Assembly (NCBI GenBank): GCA_016758965.1 | Contig: JAEPRB010000152.1 | Span: 35,445-99,444 of the forward strand | DNA: 64,000 nucleotides | Reading direction: 5' to 3' | DNA from: Circinella minor | Taxonomy: Eukaryota > Mucoromycota > Mucoromycetes > Mucorales > Lichtheimiaceae | In this document: one piece after another, positions 1-11,900 of the stretch | Layout of the letters: the number at the start of each line of letters is the position of its first letter | How positions within the stretch are numbered: the first letter of the stretch is position 1 | Notes under the pieces: model-generated | Databases searched by the model: none | Seen by the model: the letters and a program-made list of their open reading frames with translations, nothing else | Told to the model about the DNA's origin: nothing | Program-made: the position numbers and the translations under genes

Positions 1-1614
1 TTTTGAATGCTTCATCTTTTTCACTCAAAGTGGGCTATAATAAAAGATTGAAATATAATAGTTTAATATCCAATATACATATACATTATATATACTTGTT
101 CTTATGTACAATAATTAACATACCTCTTCAGCATCCTCTTCAGCACCTTCTTCTTTTGGTGGAGTCTCTGGTTGTGGCAATTCTTTAGAAACACGTAACA
201 AAAAGTCTTGAGTAGCGTTTTCTTCCAAATCAAAAGCAATTTGATAGGCCATCGACTATTTAAATGTTAAATTATTTAATTGCCTATCCATCCACAGTAA
301 ATAATAATAATAAAAAAAAACATACCACATCATCCTTTTCAATCAAATCGCGAAGAAGTTCAGTACAAGAAGATGAATCATTTAAATGAACAAGACATTG
401 ACTGATGGAAATATAATCAGGTTCTTGAAGTTCACGGTATAACGTAACCAAGAGACGAAGTACCTGAAAAAAAACAAGATTGTTGTTAATTCCAGTGAAA
501 TATTGAGCTAAATATCATATTTCTCAAATTATAATTATTCTTTTTTACCTGGTTACGGAAATCCAAGTTTTGTACTAAGGTCATACAAACTTCCAAGACA
601 TAAGGTAAAAGTTTATGTGGGGAACCTCTTTCAATCATTGTCTTTACAACATCAAGTCGTCTAGATTCGAGTGCGACACCAATAGCTTGTTCATATTCAT
701 GATCATCAGAACAACGTTGAAACATTCGTTCAACAATATTTTGAAGTCGTGGATCAATCTCTTCAGTATTATCTCCTGTAGCTTGACGTGTTCTTAAGGA
801 AATATATTTATCAATGCATTTTGCTATATATATAATTCATATTTATCATTATTATTTTGTATATAATAAAAGGGTAATCGCTCTCTTTCTTTCACTTTTG
901 ATAATTACGTACAAATAATAGTTTCTACATATTCAGATTTTTCTGTTAAGTCAAAACTTTGACCGGCACCAAGTGCAAATGTAAGTGATTCATCCAATTC
1001 GCCCAAGTGATAATATACCTAATAAAACAAAATTATATTCCAATCCTCTCATTATTAACGTCCATATTTCCAATACCTAAAAAGACATGTTATAAATCCA
1101 TTGAAAAAAATCCGGTCTCTGTATTACCTTTGAAGCAACTAACGCAGCTAATTCTCTTTGAGAAAATTGAGAATCTTCGTAGAGGATTTCACTACACATA
1201 TATATAGTTTTTTTTTATTATTTTAATGTTTGACGATCAGTTATATATTTCTTTTCAGATAGATTGTTCTTTTTCTAACATAATTATTATTATTATTATT
1301 ATTGAAACATTTGAATAAGACTTGGGTTGCTTACATTTTAGCTACAGAATCGGATATTTCGGCCCAGAATTCATTGACGAGATTATTTAAGTTTTGTAAA
1401 GCGTAAACCTGAAGTTCAGGTTGTTGCTCATCGAGCAGCGCAAGGATACCACCTAATTGGTTTTTATAAAAAAAAAAGGAAATCGATCAGTTATAAAAGG
1501 TACATATATGCACAGACATTAATAGTATACAAAAAGCAGTTTTCTTTATAATAATAATTCTAGATTGAAATTATAAAAGAAATAACACGTACTAGCTGAG
1601 GTTAATGCTGCCAT
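1..1614 (-). CDS. RPN2: 26S proteasome regulatory subunit RPN2/PSMD1, N-terminal part (3' end outside window)
   Basis: Large non-ATPase scaffold of the 19S base, which holds Rpn1, Rpn10 and Rpn13 around the AAA ring. Read on the minus strand, spliced exons at about 1593-1614, 1335-1452, 1128-1199, 913-1019, 549-823, 326-463 and 124-255 give a continuous protein starting [16 protein letters not shown]. It continues through YVETIISKCIDKY, MFQRC-DDH-Y-QAIG-ALE-RRLDV, NLDFRNQ and MAYQIAFDL, which follow the known N-terminal order of PSMD1. The remaining C-terminal two thirds (PC repeats) lie left of the window. All introns are short GT-AG. A strong pyrimidine-rich acceptor ending CCCCAG sits 6 nt upstream of the ATG, so a 5'UTR intron (about 1621-1710) is likely. 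Family assignment is secure; the exact first ATG is inferred. Confidence 0.95.
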
Positions 1615-2814
1615 TGACTCCTGGGGAATAAAATAAAAAGATGGCAAATAAAAAAAAGGTTGTGTGCTGTATAATAATAACCAATCTTTGCTTTGCTGTC
1701 TTACGCGTCTTTCTTTCAAAGAAATTGGATTTTTTGAAGGGCCGCTTCTCTAGTTTTGGTAATTTGAGAAACAAAACGTCATCATATCACCTCTGTAAGT
1801 TCCTGTCTCCTTATTAATTTCCCTCAAAATTATATTTGTTGTAATTAATATAATGTTTCTATTCATATGACTGGATATTATTGAATATCATATATTATAT
1901 AAGAAATTATGCTGTAATTATTGAGATAGTTTGTTGTAGTATTAGGAATACTACGTTATTTTTGCTCTATTACTCTTTTTTGTAGTTCTTATAAACATGC
2001 TGTCTGATTTATTTATTTCTGCAGATAAAGTCAAAAGCAATTCCTGTCCGTTGTTTTATCATCAATTTTTTAATTGAATATAGTTTCGATTAGTAGTAAT
2101 GCATGAATTTTCCTGTTTCAGTAGATGGTATAGCTTACAATTTATTATATACCTCTCCAAAGGAACAATGAAATTAGAACAAAAATGCAACTATTCGATA
2201 GACGAAAAAAAAAGTTTTGTCAACACCGTCTAGATTGGTACAAGGTAAATATATTCAACTGTATGCACATAGGTGCTTCTAAAAGTTAATATACTATAGA
2301 AGTATTTTTAGAAGGTAATAAGATGAACAAGATAAAATAAAATCGAAGTTCCGGTACTATCCCTAAAAAATATCAGTAGTTAAAATGATACAATTTATTG
2401 TTTTGAAGTATATTTATAAGATATTCTTCAACCTCTGGAACCTAAGGATATAAACAAAATGCAAATACTTTAGCCATGCAAAGACTTTCCTCTCGACCTG
2501 CACACAAACGGCGCACAGAACGTACCAATACAATTATCAATACTAAAATTATAAATAGAACATTGTATGAACACATAAAAAGAGTGATATTACACACACA
2601 TATATATAAGTTATATTTAAGTGTTATTTTCTAATTATATATTTAAAAACTATTATATTTATCATATGTTGCTCTCTTGTAGCAACAAATGATTATTTTG
2701 ATTATTACATATTATTACTAATTGTATTATTACTAACAATATAATCGCTAATACTATTACTATCACTTAGATTAATACCACCACTATTGTCTATTAGTTA
2801 TGTGTATATATAAT
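1615..2814. other. Intergenic, RPN2 promoter and MFS 3' flank
   Basis: AT-rich sequence between the RPN2 start and the MFS stop. It should hold the RPN2 promoter and a probable 5'UTR intron near 1621-1710. No convincing exon or RNA gene was seen. The only long reading frames are short and low in complexity. Confidence 0.6.
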
Positions 2815-5096
2815 TTATACCTTTGCAAAAACTTTATGATTTAGACTGAGTTTGAGCCATATCATAACAAAAGCTGCCACAATATATGAAACGCCAGCAA
2901 ACATTTTGTATGCTAAGTAAGGCTGAGCTCCGACTCCTCCATCAATGGCACTAGCAATATTCGGACCAAATACGCTAACAATATTTGTTATTAAAACAAT
3001 GGATAAACCACTTGGAAAACGATCTGAACCAAGAATATTTAATGTAATAGGAGATACTATTTTTTATACTTTGATTAGTTTTTTGTTAAAAGAAGAAAAT
3101 CATTGTTTATCTAAGTTGATATCATGACAACCATTATGATTATATAGTAAATAAATTTTATAATAACATAATAACCACCTACCTAAAGAGAAGTAAGACC
3201 CCGAAAAACACCCAAATACTGCTGAATATGCCATGAGGGTACCAAAGCTATATGCAAATGTCCAGATTAATAAAGTGCATAGACCGCTAATAAAAAGAAA
3301 AATAATATTGACATTGACAAGGCCAAATCTATCCGCCAGAATGCTATTACAAATAAGTTATGCAAAAATAATAGTTATTATATTAGTATAAAGTGTTGTT
3401 ATTGTTATTTTTTCATTGAAAGTAAACAATTTTTTTTTACCCAGCCAAGATACGACCAACAAAATTAAGCGCAGAACCGATGGCAATTAATGATGAACCA
3501 TCATTGGCAGATAATCCAAGCCAAGTAGCATAGGCTTTAATATTATATAGTGTTAAAAACTTGACAAATATTTTTATATAAACAGTTTTATACAAATATA
3601 CTTTTCTATCTATTAACAACTATAATTACTTACATGGAAGGAAAAAAAAGGGTATATAATAACCAAACATTTGAATCATTGCCCCTAGACACCAGATACA
3701 GAAATTCTTGTTTTTGAATACATCGAATTTAATAATATCACTTATTTTTTTACGCTGTTTTATCAATGGTTTCCTGTCATTTACTAATAAACAAGCTACA
3801 AGATCACAACCTAAACAAATAAATCCAACTACTCGGTATGTCCTAAAATATTATTTTCAACTTTCTTTATCAGTATAACAGTAGGGTTTAACTTTGTTTG
3901 TCAGTTCATACCATGCAGCACCTAAACTACGATTAATAGGGGTCATGATAAAAGGCATAATCAAACTTTATATATATTATTATTATTTTTTAAAAAAAAG
4001 AAATGTTAGGTAAGTTGTTATTATTTGAATTTTAATAGATATATATTTTCTTTTACTTACCCACCAATACCCGAACCACTTGCAATAAGACCTAATGCTA
4101 ATCCACGTCTTTTATCAAAGTATTGTGGTGCTACTGCCATGATTGTTACATACATTAAGGAAACACCTGTTCCAAAAAGAATACCTTGTGTAAGATATAA
4201 ATGCCAGAACTATAATTATTTCATTTAAAATATGATAATAATGATACTAAAAGTGTCATTAAACTAATTGAACGTTGTTAAATGATAATTTATTATATAA
4301 GTTACATACTTGGTTTGAGAAACCTGCAATAATTAGCCCAATTCCAATAAACAGTGTACCAACAAACTATAAACAACAGAAGAGTCGTAGTAGAGAATAT
4401 TAAAATAATAATGGAAATAAACCAGGAAAAGAATTAACAAATAAAAACATACCAATACAAGTCGTGTTCCCCACATAGATCGCATAATTTGTGCAATGGG
4501 TCCACATCCATTGGCAAAAACAAGACAAAATGTACCAACAAAACTTAATTTAAGTTGTGCTTCTTGTAAATTGTTACCCCATTCTCTTTCATAATAATCC
4601 TGCATAACACCTTTTTTTTTGTACAATTTAGTAAGTGTTTCACAAAAAATAGATGGTAAAAAAGTTATCCCGAATTTTCCTTACCCCTAAAAAAAATCAA
4701 CAAAAAATAATTATAAGTTTATCATTGTACCTTAAATTTCAGCAATTTCATTAAGAAAATTAATCTGTTACCATGCTGTACTAGTACCGTAACTTGTAAC
4801 AACCATTAAAAATGCTCCCAATACAACAAGCCATGAACGTAAACCACCATCAGGTATTTTATCTTCTTCATCAAATTTTTCTTGATCAATTCCTGACAAC
4901 GTTCTACTTCGCGTTGAAGAAGTAGCATCATCTATAACATTTCGTTCAATAATATCTATATAATATAATATCATCAGTTCACCATAAGTATTATTTTGAA
5001 ACAAATATTCAGGAGTTGTTAAATACCTTCGTTTGATCGCTGTTTTTGTGAAACATCACTTTGTTCATCATCGTTTCTTTTTTTTTCAAATAACAT
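2815..5096 (-). CDS. MFS monocarboxylate-transporter-like permease (MCT/MCH family)
   Basis: Plasma-membrane or organellar 12-helix permease of the SLC16/MCH type. The short charged cytosolic N-terminus is followed by the family signature PDGGLRSWLVVLGAFL entering TM1, then GVMQDYYEREW, the loop DKRRGLALGLIASGSGIG between TM4 and TM5, and ILADRFG at the start of the second half. Exons, 5' to 3': 5027-5096, 4772-4955, a possible 2-nt exon 4685-4686, 4453-4610, 4310-4366, 4061-4209, 3912-3965, 3634-3842, 3441-3534, 3183-3343 and 2815-3056. They sum to 1380 nt (459 aa). The junction at 4611-4781 is unusual: either the 2-nt micro-exon is used, restoring STAWGVMQDYY, or donor 4781 is used, giving 455 aa without AW. 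Substrate is unknown; fungal relatives include riboflavin and monocarboxylate carriers. A long gene-poor promoter region lies upstream. Confidence 0.88.
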
Positions 5097-7363
5097 GTAG
5101 TATAATTTTTATTCAACACTAATTAAACTAAAAAATAACGGTAGATTAATAATTAAAAATGAAAAATATTTTTTATAGAAAAAAAAGAGGGGGGAAAATA
5201 TAAAAGAAGAATTCACACAGGTTATTTAAATATTTTTTTTTTTTGTTTCTGATCCCGATCTCAGAGATCATTTTAAAGTTATAAGTTTCCCTTTTCTGTA
5301 CTCTTCTTCTTTTGTTTAATTCTCGGAAAAATACATTCCGTGTTACCAATTAAATAACATTGATCCAATGCATTTTTTATTGCACTAGACGTTTTTGAAC
5401 CGAAAAAAAGACATATTTTTATCAGATAATAAAAAAAAAATGATTAACATTTTCTTTTTAGTGTATAAAAAGTTACTTGGTAAAAGGTATTCAGCAATTG
5501 TGAATATTAACAGAATTATTGAAAAGATACTTTAATATATATATATCATAATAGTTCAATTAGGTTTACTTCAGTGAATTAACACGTTTTTGAGCTGCTT
5601 AGTAGTGAAAGAATTCGGTTTATTTTTTCCACGCATTTTGTTTAATATATCATACGTGTGGGTTTACGGATGAAAAGGAATGAGTGTGCTTTCTCGGCTT
5701 AATCGAATCTTACAAAAAAAAGTATTTCCGACAACAATAATAAAAATAGTGGGGAGGGCACCGAAAATCAAGATTAACCAAATTTTTTGACCTCTAACGT
5801 AAGCATGAACGGGCATCTAAATGGTAGTCGGGAAAAAAAGTGCATTAACTATAATGTTTGACACTTTCTGTGTACACAATTTTACGCCACCTCTAATGCT
5901 AAGGATAAGTGATGAGATATGTTCTCCTTAATAAGGATGGAAGCAGGTCATCCACAGAACACATTTTTTTTTCAGTTTTACATGTTATTATTATTTATCA
6001 TGATAGGAGATTCTTTCTCCCTTTTGTATTACATATAATGAGCCACACTACAAATAATGAACATGTGCATGCTGTATACCTGAATGTTTTTCTTCAACTG
6101 CTTCATGTCTTTCAAAAACACTAGTTTTATACTTTATATTCCATATTTCAAATGCAGTTTATTCTAAAGAAAGATATATCGTATTGAATTGAATTGTTTG
6201 GTTTACACAACATCAACGACCATTAACTACTCTTTATATTTTCCTCTCTAGTAAAAGTGAATATTTAGTAGTTTTTTAAATGAGGATTGGTTTTTTTTTT
6301 TTACGATAACCTCTTATCTGATTGTACAATTTACTATTACAAATAAATATTAAAACAATCAGGAATATCTGTAATGCAATTGATAACTTATGGACTCAAT
6401 GAATGAATACTGAATCAGTTTTCTATAAAAATTTCTCAAAAATGAAAAATTTAAGTGACAGTTTTTTGTTTTCGGCGCAGCTTTTATCTAATTCCATCCC
6501 TAAAAATAAATAAAGATGGTGATATTATTTGTTTATAGATGAGGAATGAGATAATTATGCTTATACTGTTAAATTCAACACTCCATATATACAAACAAGC
6601 TCACAACTTTTCTTTGCTAATATATAGGAAGTAGTTTTTATTGTATATTGATTATTATTTACATTATTATTTTACTATTACTTACCGCTACACAAAACAG
6701 TAGATAAAATAAACAGTAATGACTTTACTATTAGTAATTATATTACATGTCTACTTTGTCATTTAAAGAGAAGAGAATTTTTTTTGTAATGGAAAGCACA
6801 ACATATGTCATACAGTATATAATATAATCAGTAGGAGTGATATTGTAATGTATGTACTATGTTTTCTTGTGTAATATAAAGTATAGTTCAAATGAGAAGT
6901 ATAGTTATATACACTCCTATGCAACTATTTCATGGTTCATGTACATATTTACTAGTCTATTTAGCATTATAGAAGAAGTAAATAGTATTCTAGGTGGTAT
7001 GCACATATGTAGTACGTATTTGTTTATTATTCACATCTTGCCCTTAAAAAGCACTAGTATGTCCTAATCCCGATAATTTCCACATCTCTTTTAATGTCAC
7101 GAAAAAAAATTAGAGAATGTAACTTTGAAATTAACAGGGATTTTTCACTGTATTATTCTTTATGGTGTACTGACATACATTGTAACCATTTTTTCTTTGT
7201 TTATTTCGGAAATACAGAAAAAATATATATGTGTATGTGTGAATACTAGCTTATTGTTACTCTTTAATAAGAGAGCGACTGGCCAAGGTAGAAAAAAAAA
7301 TAAAGGCAAATAAAAGGGAAGGGTGGAGACAATGTATGTCAGTACTATTTGAATAATGGAATA

Positions 7364-7389
7364 AAGTCTTCGGCCAAAGGCCTCGACTT
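7364..7389. repeat. Short inverted repeat / hairpin
   Basis: AAGTC (7364-7368) pairs with GACTT (7385-7389), and an inner GGCC pairs with GGCC across an AAA loop, with a small internal mismatch between the two stems. It lies alone in non-coding DNA. It could be a remnant of a small repeat or a terminator-like hairpin; no function is claimed. Confidence 0.5.
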
Positions 7390-7942
7390 AAAAGACATTT
7401 ATTATAGAATACTAAAACTTACTCTGTATTAAATATAGACTATCTTGCTTATTTCTTCATTATTTTTTTATACGATACGATATGATATGATATGATAATA
7501 ATACCTTTTCTCACGTAATTAATATATGTAGAAAATGTGCGAACAAATTGACTCATAGACCTCGCTCACAAGGCTGCAGATACCCACAATAATCTACACA
7601 TAATTTATTAGCGATGACTTTTGAAAAGTAGTTAATACTTGTATACGTACTTATTGTGGAAATCAATTATATCGCGTTTTTTTATCACCATAATAAAAGT
7701 GAACTTTCATCACATTGTGTCTGTTTAACCAAATATGACAGCTTAGATAACAAAATTTTCTCACGTACTTACTGACAAAAAAGAGGGAAATTCCTTGTAT
7801 GTCGGAACAGAAAAGTCTTATGATTACTTAAACATTTCTATGTAAACTTCATATTAAAAGATGCTACTTCAGGCGTTGTAAAGATTTCTGATTATTATTT
7901 TGCTGTTCGTTTATTGCCTGTGCATGAAATACATGTGGCTCT

Positions 7943-7964
7943 TTTGTTGTTGTTGTTGTTGTTG
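7943..7964. repeat. TTG trinucleotide microsatellite
   Basis: Seven near-perfect TTG units in non-coding DNA. Similar short tandem repeats are scattered throughout the window. Confidence 0.8.
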
Positions 7965-8549
7965 CGCTTGTAAAATAAATCGAGCTACTATGATCAGATC
8001 TATTTTATATTTTGAGGATAAAATGCCAATAATTTGAGAGACATAGGTTGTGTGACCAAAGACTTAACTATATATTTGGTTAAACATGTTACACAGCCTC
8101 AGAAAAATATAGGTATATTTTGTTTTTCAAACATTGAGTATTTTTTATTTATTTATTTAATAATCATTTTGTCTATTTTTTTTTGTCCTTGACCTTATTA
8201 GATTTGTAGCAAAAACAGAAACACACAATATTTATATGGATAACTAGTAGTCTTCTCAACACATTCAAATGATTGCTGTTAATAAACAATGGAGCACTTT
8301 ATTTATATGTTTAATTCTTCTAGGTAATACGTACACGTACAATGACTTTTATTTTAGTAACAATAACTCAATTGTTATTATCTATATGTCTTCCATCAAC
8401 ACTAAAAAATAGGAAAATCTATCACTTACGTATAAATACAAAAGGAAAACAAAAAGAGGTTGAATACATATAATTATAAAGACTTAATGAAATGAACGGT
8501 ACTAAAATAAAAAAGGAAAATCAGTGCCTATGATACCACTAAGAAAACT

Positions 8550-8700
8550 ATAAGCGTTCTGTCTCGCTTCACTCGACTAAATGAACTTCTGCACTTTCCT
8601 GCGAGTCATCTAACGGTCGCCGCCGCAAGAAATTTCCCTTAACCTCAAAGCGGCGTTTTGTTGGGTAGTAGCAACTGTGCTTAACACAGTATGATAATCT
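8550..8700. other. GC-richer island with several potential stems (candidate structured RNA)
   Basis: This segment is clearly richer in G+C than its flanks. It contains a perfect 6-bp hairpin ACTGTG/CACAGT (8674-8679 and 8685-8690), a 6-bp pair CGCCGC/GCGGCG (8621-8626 and 8650-8655) and a weaker ACTCG/CGAGT pair (8571-8575 and 8602-8606). No open reading frame or known RNA motif was recognised. It lies about 285 nt beyond the ABC transporter stop, so it could also be in that gene's 3' flank. Confidence 0.3.
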
Positions 8701-8984
8701 TTTGAGTTAATATCTAATCAGTGGAAGTCCATAAAAAAACAAATTACTTAGATAATGTCATTGTTATCTTTTATTATATCGTATTAATTTATTTATTGTG
8801 AAATAATTATAAAAAGACAATAATATAGCCTAATTGTATTAATAGTAAAAATATGACAAAAAAAATTGGCATGTAAAATAATTAAAGATGATAATAGTAA
8901 TACGTAATGAAAAAGTCAAAACAAGAAATAGTGATGATGGGTGATGATGAATGGAATAATATTATGCTTTGGTTGTTGTTATTA

Positions 8985-11900
8985 TTAGTGTGTTACTGCC
9001 AATGATTGCTGATGTACAAGTTCACTATATGCTCCATTCAACTTTAAGAGTTCCCAATGGGTGCCTTGTTCAATCACCCGACCATCCTTGACAACACAAA
9101 TTAAATCAGAATTCTGAATAGTAGAAAGTCTATGGGCAATGGTAATTGTTGTACGACCACCTTCACTTAATACCTTATCAAGTGAAGCTTGGACCAATTT
9201 TTCTGATTCAGAATCTAATGCCGACGTAGCTTCGTCAAGTAAGAGTATTTTAGGTTTACGAATCCATGCACGAGCAATAGCAATACGTTGCTTTTGACCA
9301 CCAGAAAGCTGAGAACCTTTGTCACCAACACGTGTATCATAACCGTCTGGTAAAGTTGAAACAAACTGATGAATATTGGCCGCACGACATGCTTCTTCAA
9401 CTTGTTCTTGGGTCACTTCAACATTTTCGACACCGAAACGAATATTGTCACCAATAGATAAATCAAAAAGTACAGGTTCTTGTCCTACTAAAGCCATATG
9501 ACTACGTAAATTACCCAACGTGTGTGTATTGACAGATTGTTCGTCGAGACGGACGACACCACCTTGAGGGTCATACCATCGCAAAAGCATACCAATAGTC
9601 GTCGATTTACCTAGTATAATTTTTAAATAAATAAAAGTGTTTGTGAATAAAAAATTTGAAACGTCTAATTATAATTATATTCTGCCCCACAAAAAAAAAA
9701 AAAGTAGATATTTTACCACAGCCACTGGGTCCAACAAGTGCAATTGTTTGATTCGCTTTGCCATGGAAACCAAATTTGCCTTCAAATACAGGATTATCAG
9801 GTCGTGCAGGATATGCAAATGTAATTTCTTCAAATTTGACATCACCATTAACTGAATTTGGCTCGATACCTTCAAGGTCGGGATCAATTTTTGGTTCACG
9901 TTCCAAAACCTCAAATGCAGAGATAGCAGAATATTTAGCCTTGGCAAAAGTAGCTGTAAAAACACTACCGCGTCCAACATTGGTTGCTGTAATCATAATG
10001 GCCATCATTGCTGTAAACATATTCTGAAAATCAACCCTCTCATCCATAATTAATCGTACACCAGCATAAAATGCAATAGCATTTGTATAAAGATTAAAAC
10101 CTCGGAAGAGAGCGTGACCAATGGAAGCAAGAAGTGCTTTGCGAGTAGCCAATTTGTGTGGATGTTCAGTTGCTTTAAAATATTTAGCTTCAAAATGAGA
10201 TTGTTTGTTAAGTGCAGCAATCGTTCTAATCTCCTTGATGGCTTCTCCTGCTACTTCCCCACTTTGTGCATTTGCTTTTTTGGTATTGTCTTCAAATCCA
10301 CGTTGAACTCTAGATTCAGAACCACTGGCAACAATAATAAATGGTGTAACACACAAGATAATTAAAGTCAATAACCAACTGTATGCAAATGCAATACCGA
10401 GACCTTAGAATAGAAAAATATTTATAATATGTCAGCTTCTTTTTTTTAAAAATTAATAATAATCAATATCCATTATATGTAAAATATTGAATTCGATTGC
10501 CGCCCCTGGAATTTTTCCTCTTGTATATCCATTTATCTAATAAATTACCTGCACAAGCTGTGAAGAACACTTGTAAGAAATCACCCCATACTTTGGTTAC
10601 CAATTCGTTGACATTCTTTGCATCCACAGCAAGTTTTGTAGTTAATGCACCCATACTATTTTCATCTTCATCAAAATAACCCACTTCTTGACGCATGTAC
10701 GCACGGAAAATAAGACCACGAAGACGTTCAGTAAATCGTTCTCCCGCCACTTCAAATGAAATCGTTTGAACCGAGAAACCAATAAAAGCAGCAATAGCAA
10801 TCATAACAAACAAAAATGCATACAAATTTGTGCCTTGCACGGGTGCTACATCAATTTGATCACGCTTGGTAGGGTCGGTAAGATAAACAATAACTTGTGA
10901 GAATGCAAATGCAAAACATGGGAATACAGCACCAGATAATGCTGCACCACAACAGCCTATTGCCATTAAATGCCATTCTGGACGCATCATCTTGAGAACC
11001 TTGAATACAGGCGCTTTTTGTTGTTTCACTTCTTTTTTATTTTGTTTTTCTCGCTTGAGTTTGAGTTCATAGGCATCTACAGATGAAGCGACACTAATAC
11101 GTCGATGATCCTTGGCGTCCTTTTCATAAGATTCTTTTTCTTCTTCTTTTTCATCTGCATATAATTCATTCTTTTGATGTTGTTGAAATTGTTGGAGTTC
11201 CTCTTTTTCTTGTTGTAATAACATTTCAGTTTTTTTTTCTGTAGAGCCATCTTTCGTATCGTCATCAGAATCATCTTTTGTAAGAGCAATCTGTTGTTTC
11301 TTCACCAATTCAAAATAGACACCTCCTTTTTCAATGAGTTGTTCATGATTGCCTTGTTCAATTAATTCACCTTGTCGCATAACGACGATAAGATCGGCAT
11401 TACGAATGGTTGATAAACGATGGGCAATAACAATAGTTGTACGATCAGCAGCAGCAGCATCCAAGGCATGTTGAACGAGTCGTTCAGATTGAGTGTCAAG
11501 AGCTGAAGTCGCCTATAAAGTATTTAAAAAATATAAAGTGTTAGATATATAATCATTCTTGATTATTTTTACGTCAACCTCATCCATTATTCAATTTTTT
11601 CCTCCTCACATACGCCTTCTCGCAACAATCCCGCTTTTATTAATTGTATTATTTAGTTACCTCATCTAACAACAAAATGGTTGGATTCTTAAGAATAGCA
11701 CGAGCAATTGCGACACGTTGCTTTTGACCACCTGATAACATACCACCGTGTTCACCAACAAGTGTATTATAACCATCAGGAAGCTGACTGATAAATGTAT
11801 GACAATTGGCTTTTTTACATGCCTCAATAATATCATCTTGAGTGATCTTTTCTGGATCAGTGACACCCATTAATAAATTTTGTTTGATTGACATGTTGAA

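Larger units (their letters stand above)
5097..8984. other. 3.9-kb gene-poor region
   Basis: No exon series could be assembled on either strand. Reading frames up to about 70 codons are AT-driven and show no domain. It holds the MFS promoter on its left and the 3' flank of the ABC transporter on its right. Local features are a hairpin at 7364-7389, a TTG microsatellite at 7943-7964 and a GC-richer structured island at about 8550-8700, each listed separately. Confidence 0.6.

Noticed and set aside
2395..2460. Possible last exon of the MFS gene (VPEVEEYLIN after an AG)
   Set aside because: The MFS frame already stops at 2815 in the sequence GTATAA; joining this segment needs a 370-nt intron and adds no recognisable family sequence.
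5909..6124. 71-codon plus-strand open frame
   Set aside because: Low-complexity AT-rich frame with no domain, no splice partners and no conserved-looking blocks.
8045..8099. Imperfect inverted repeat aggttgtgt/acacagcct as a transposon TIR
   Set aside because: Only nine bases with a mismatch, 50 nt apart, with no target duplication; expected by chance.
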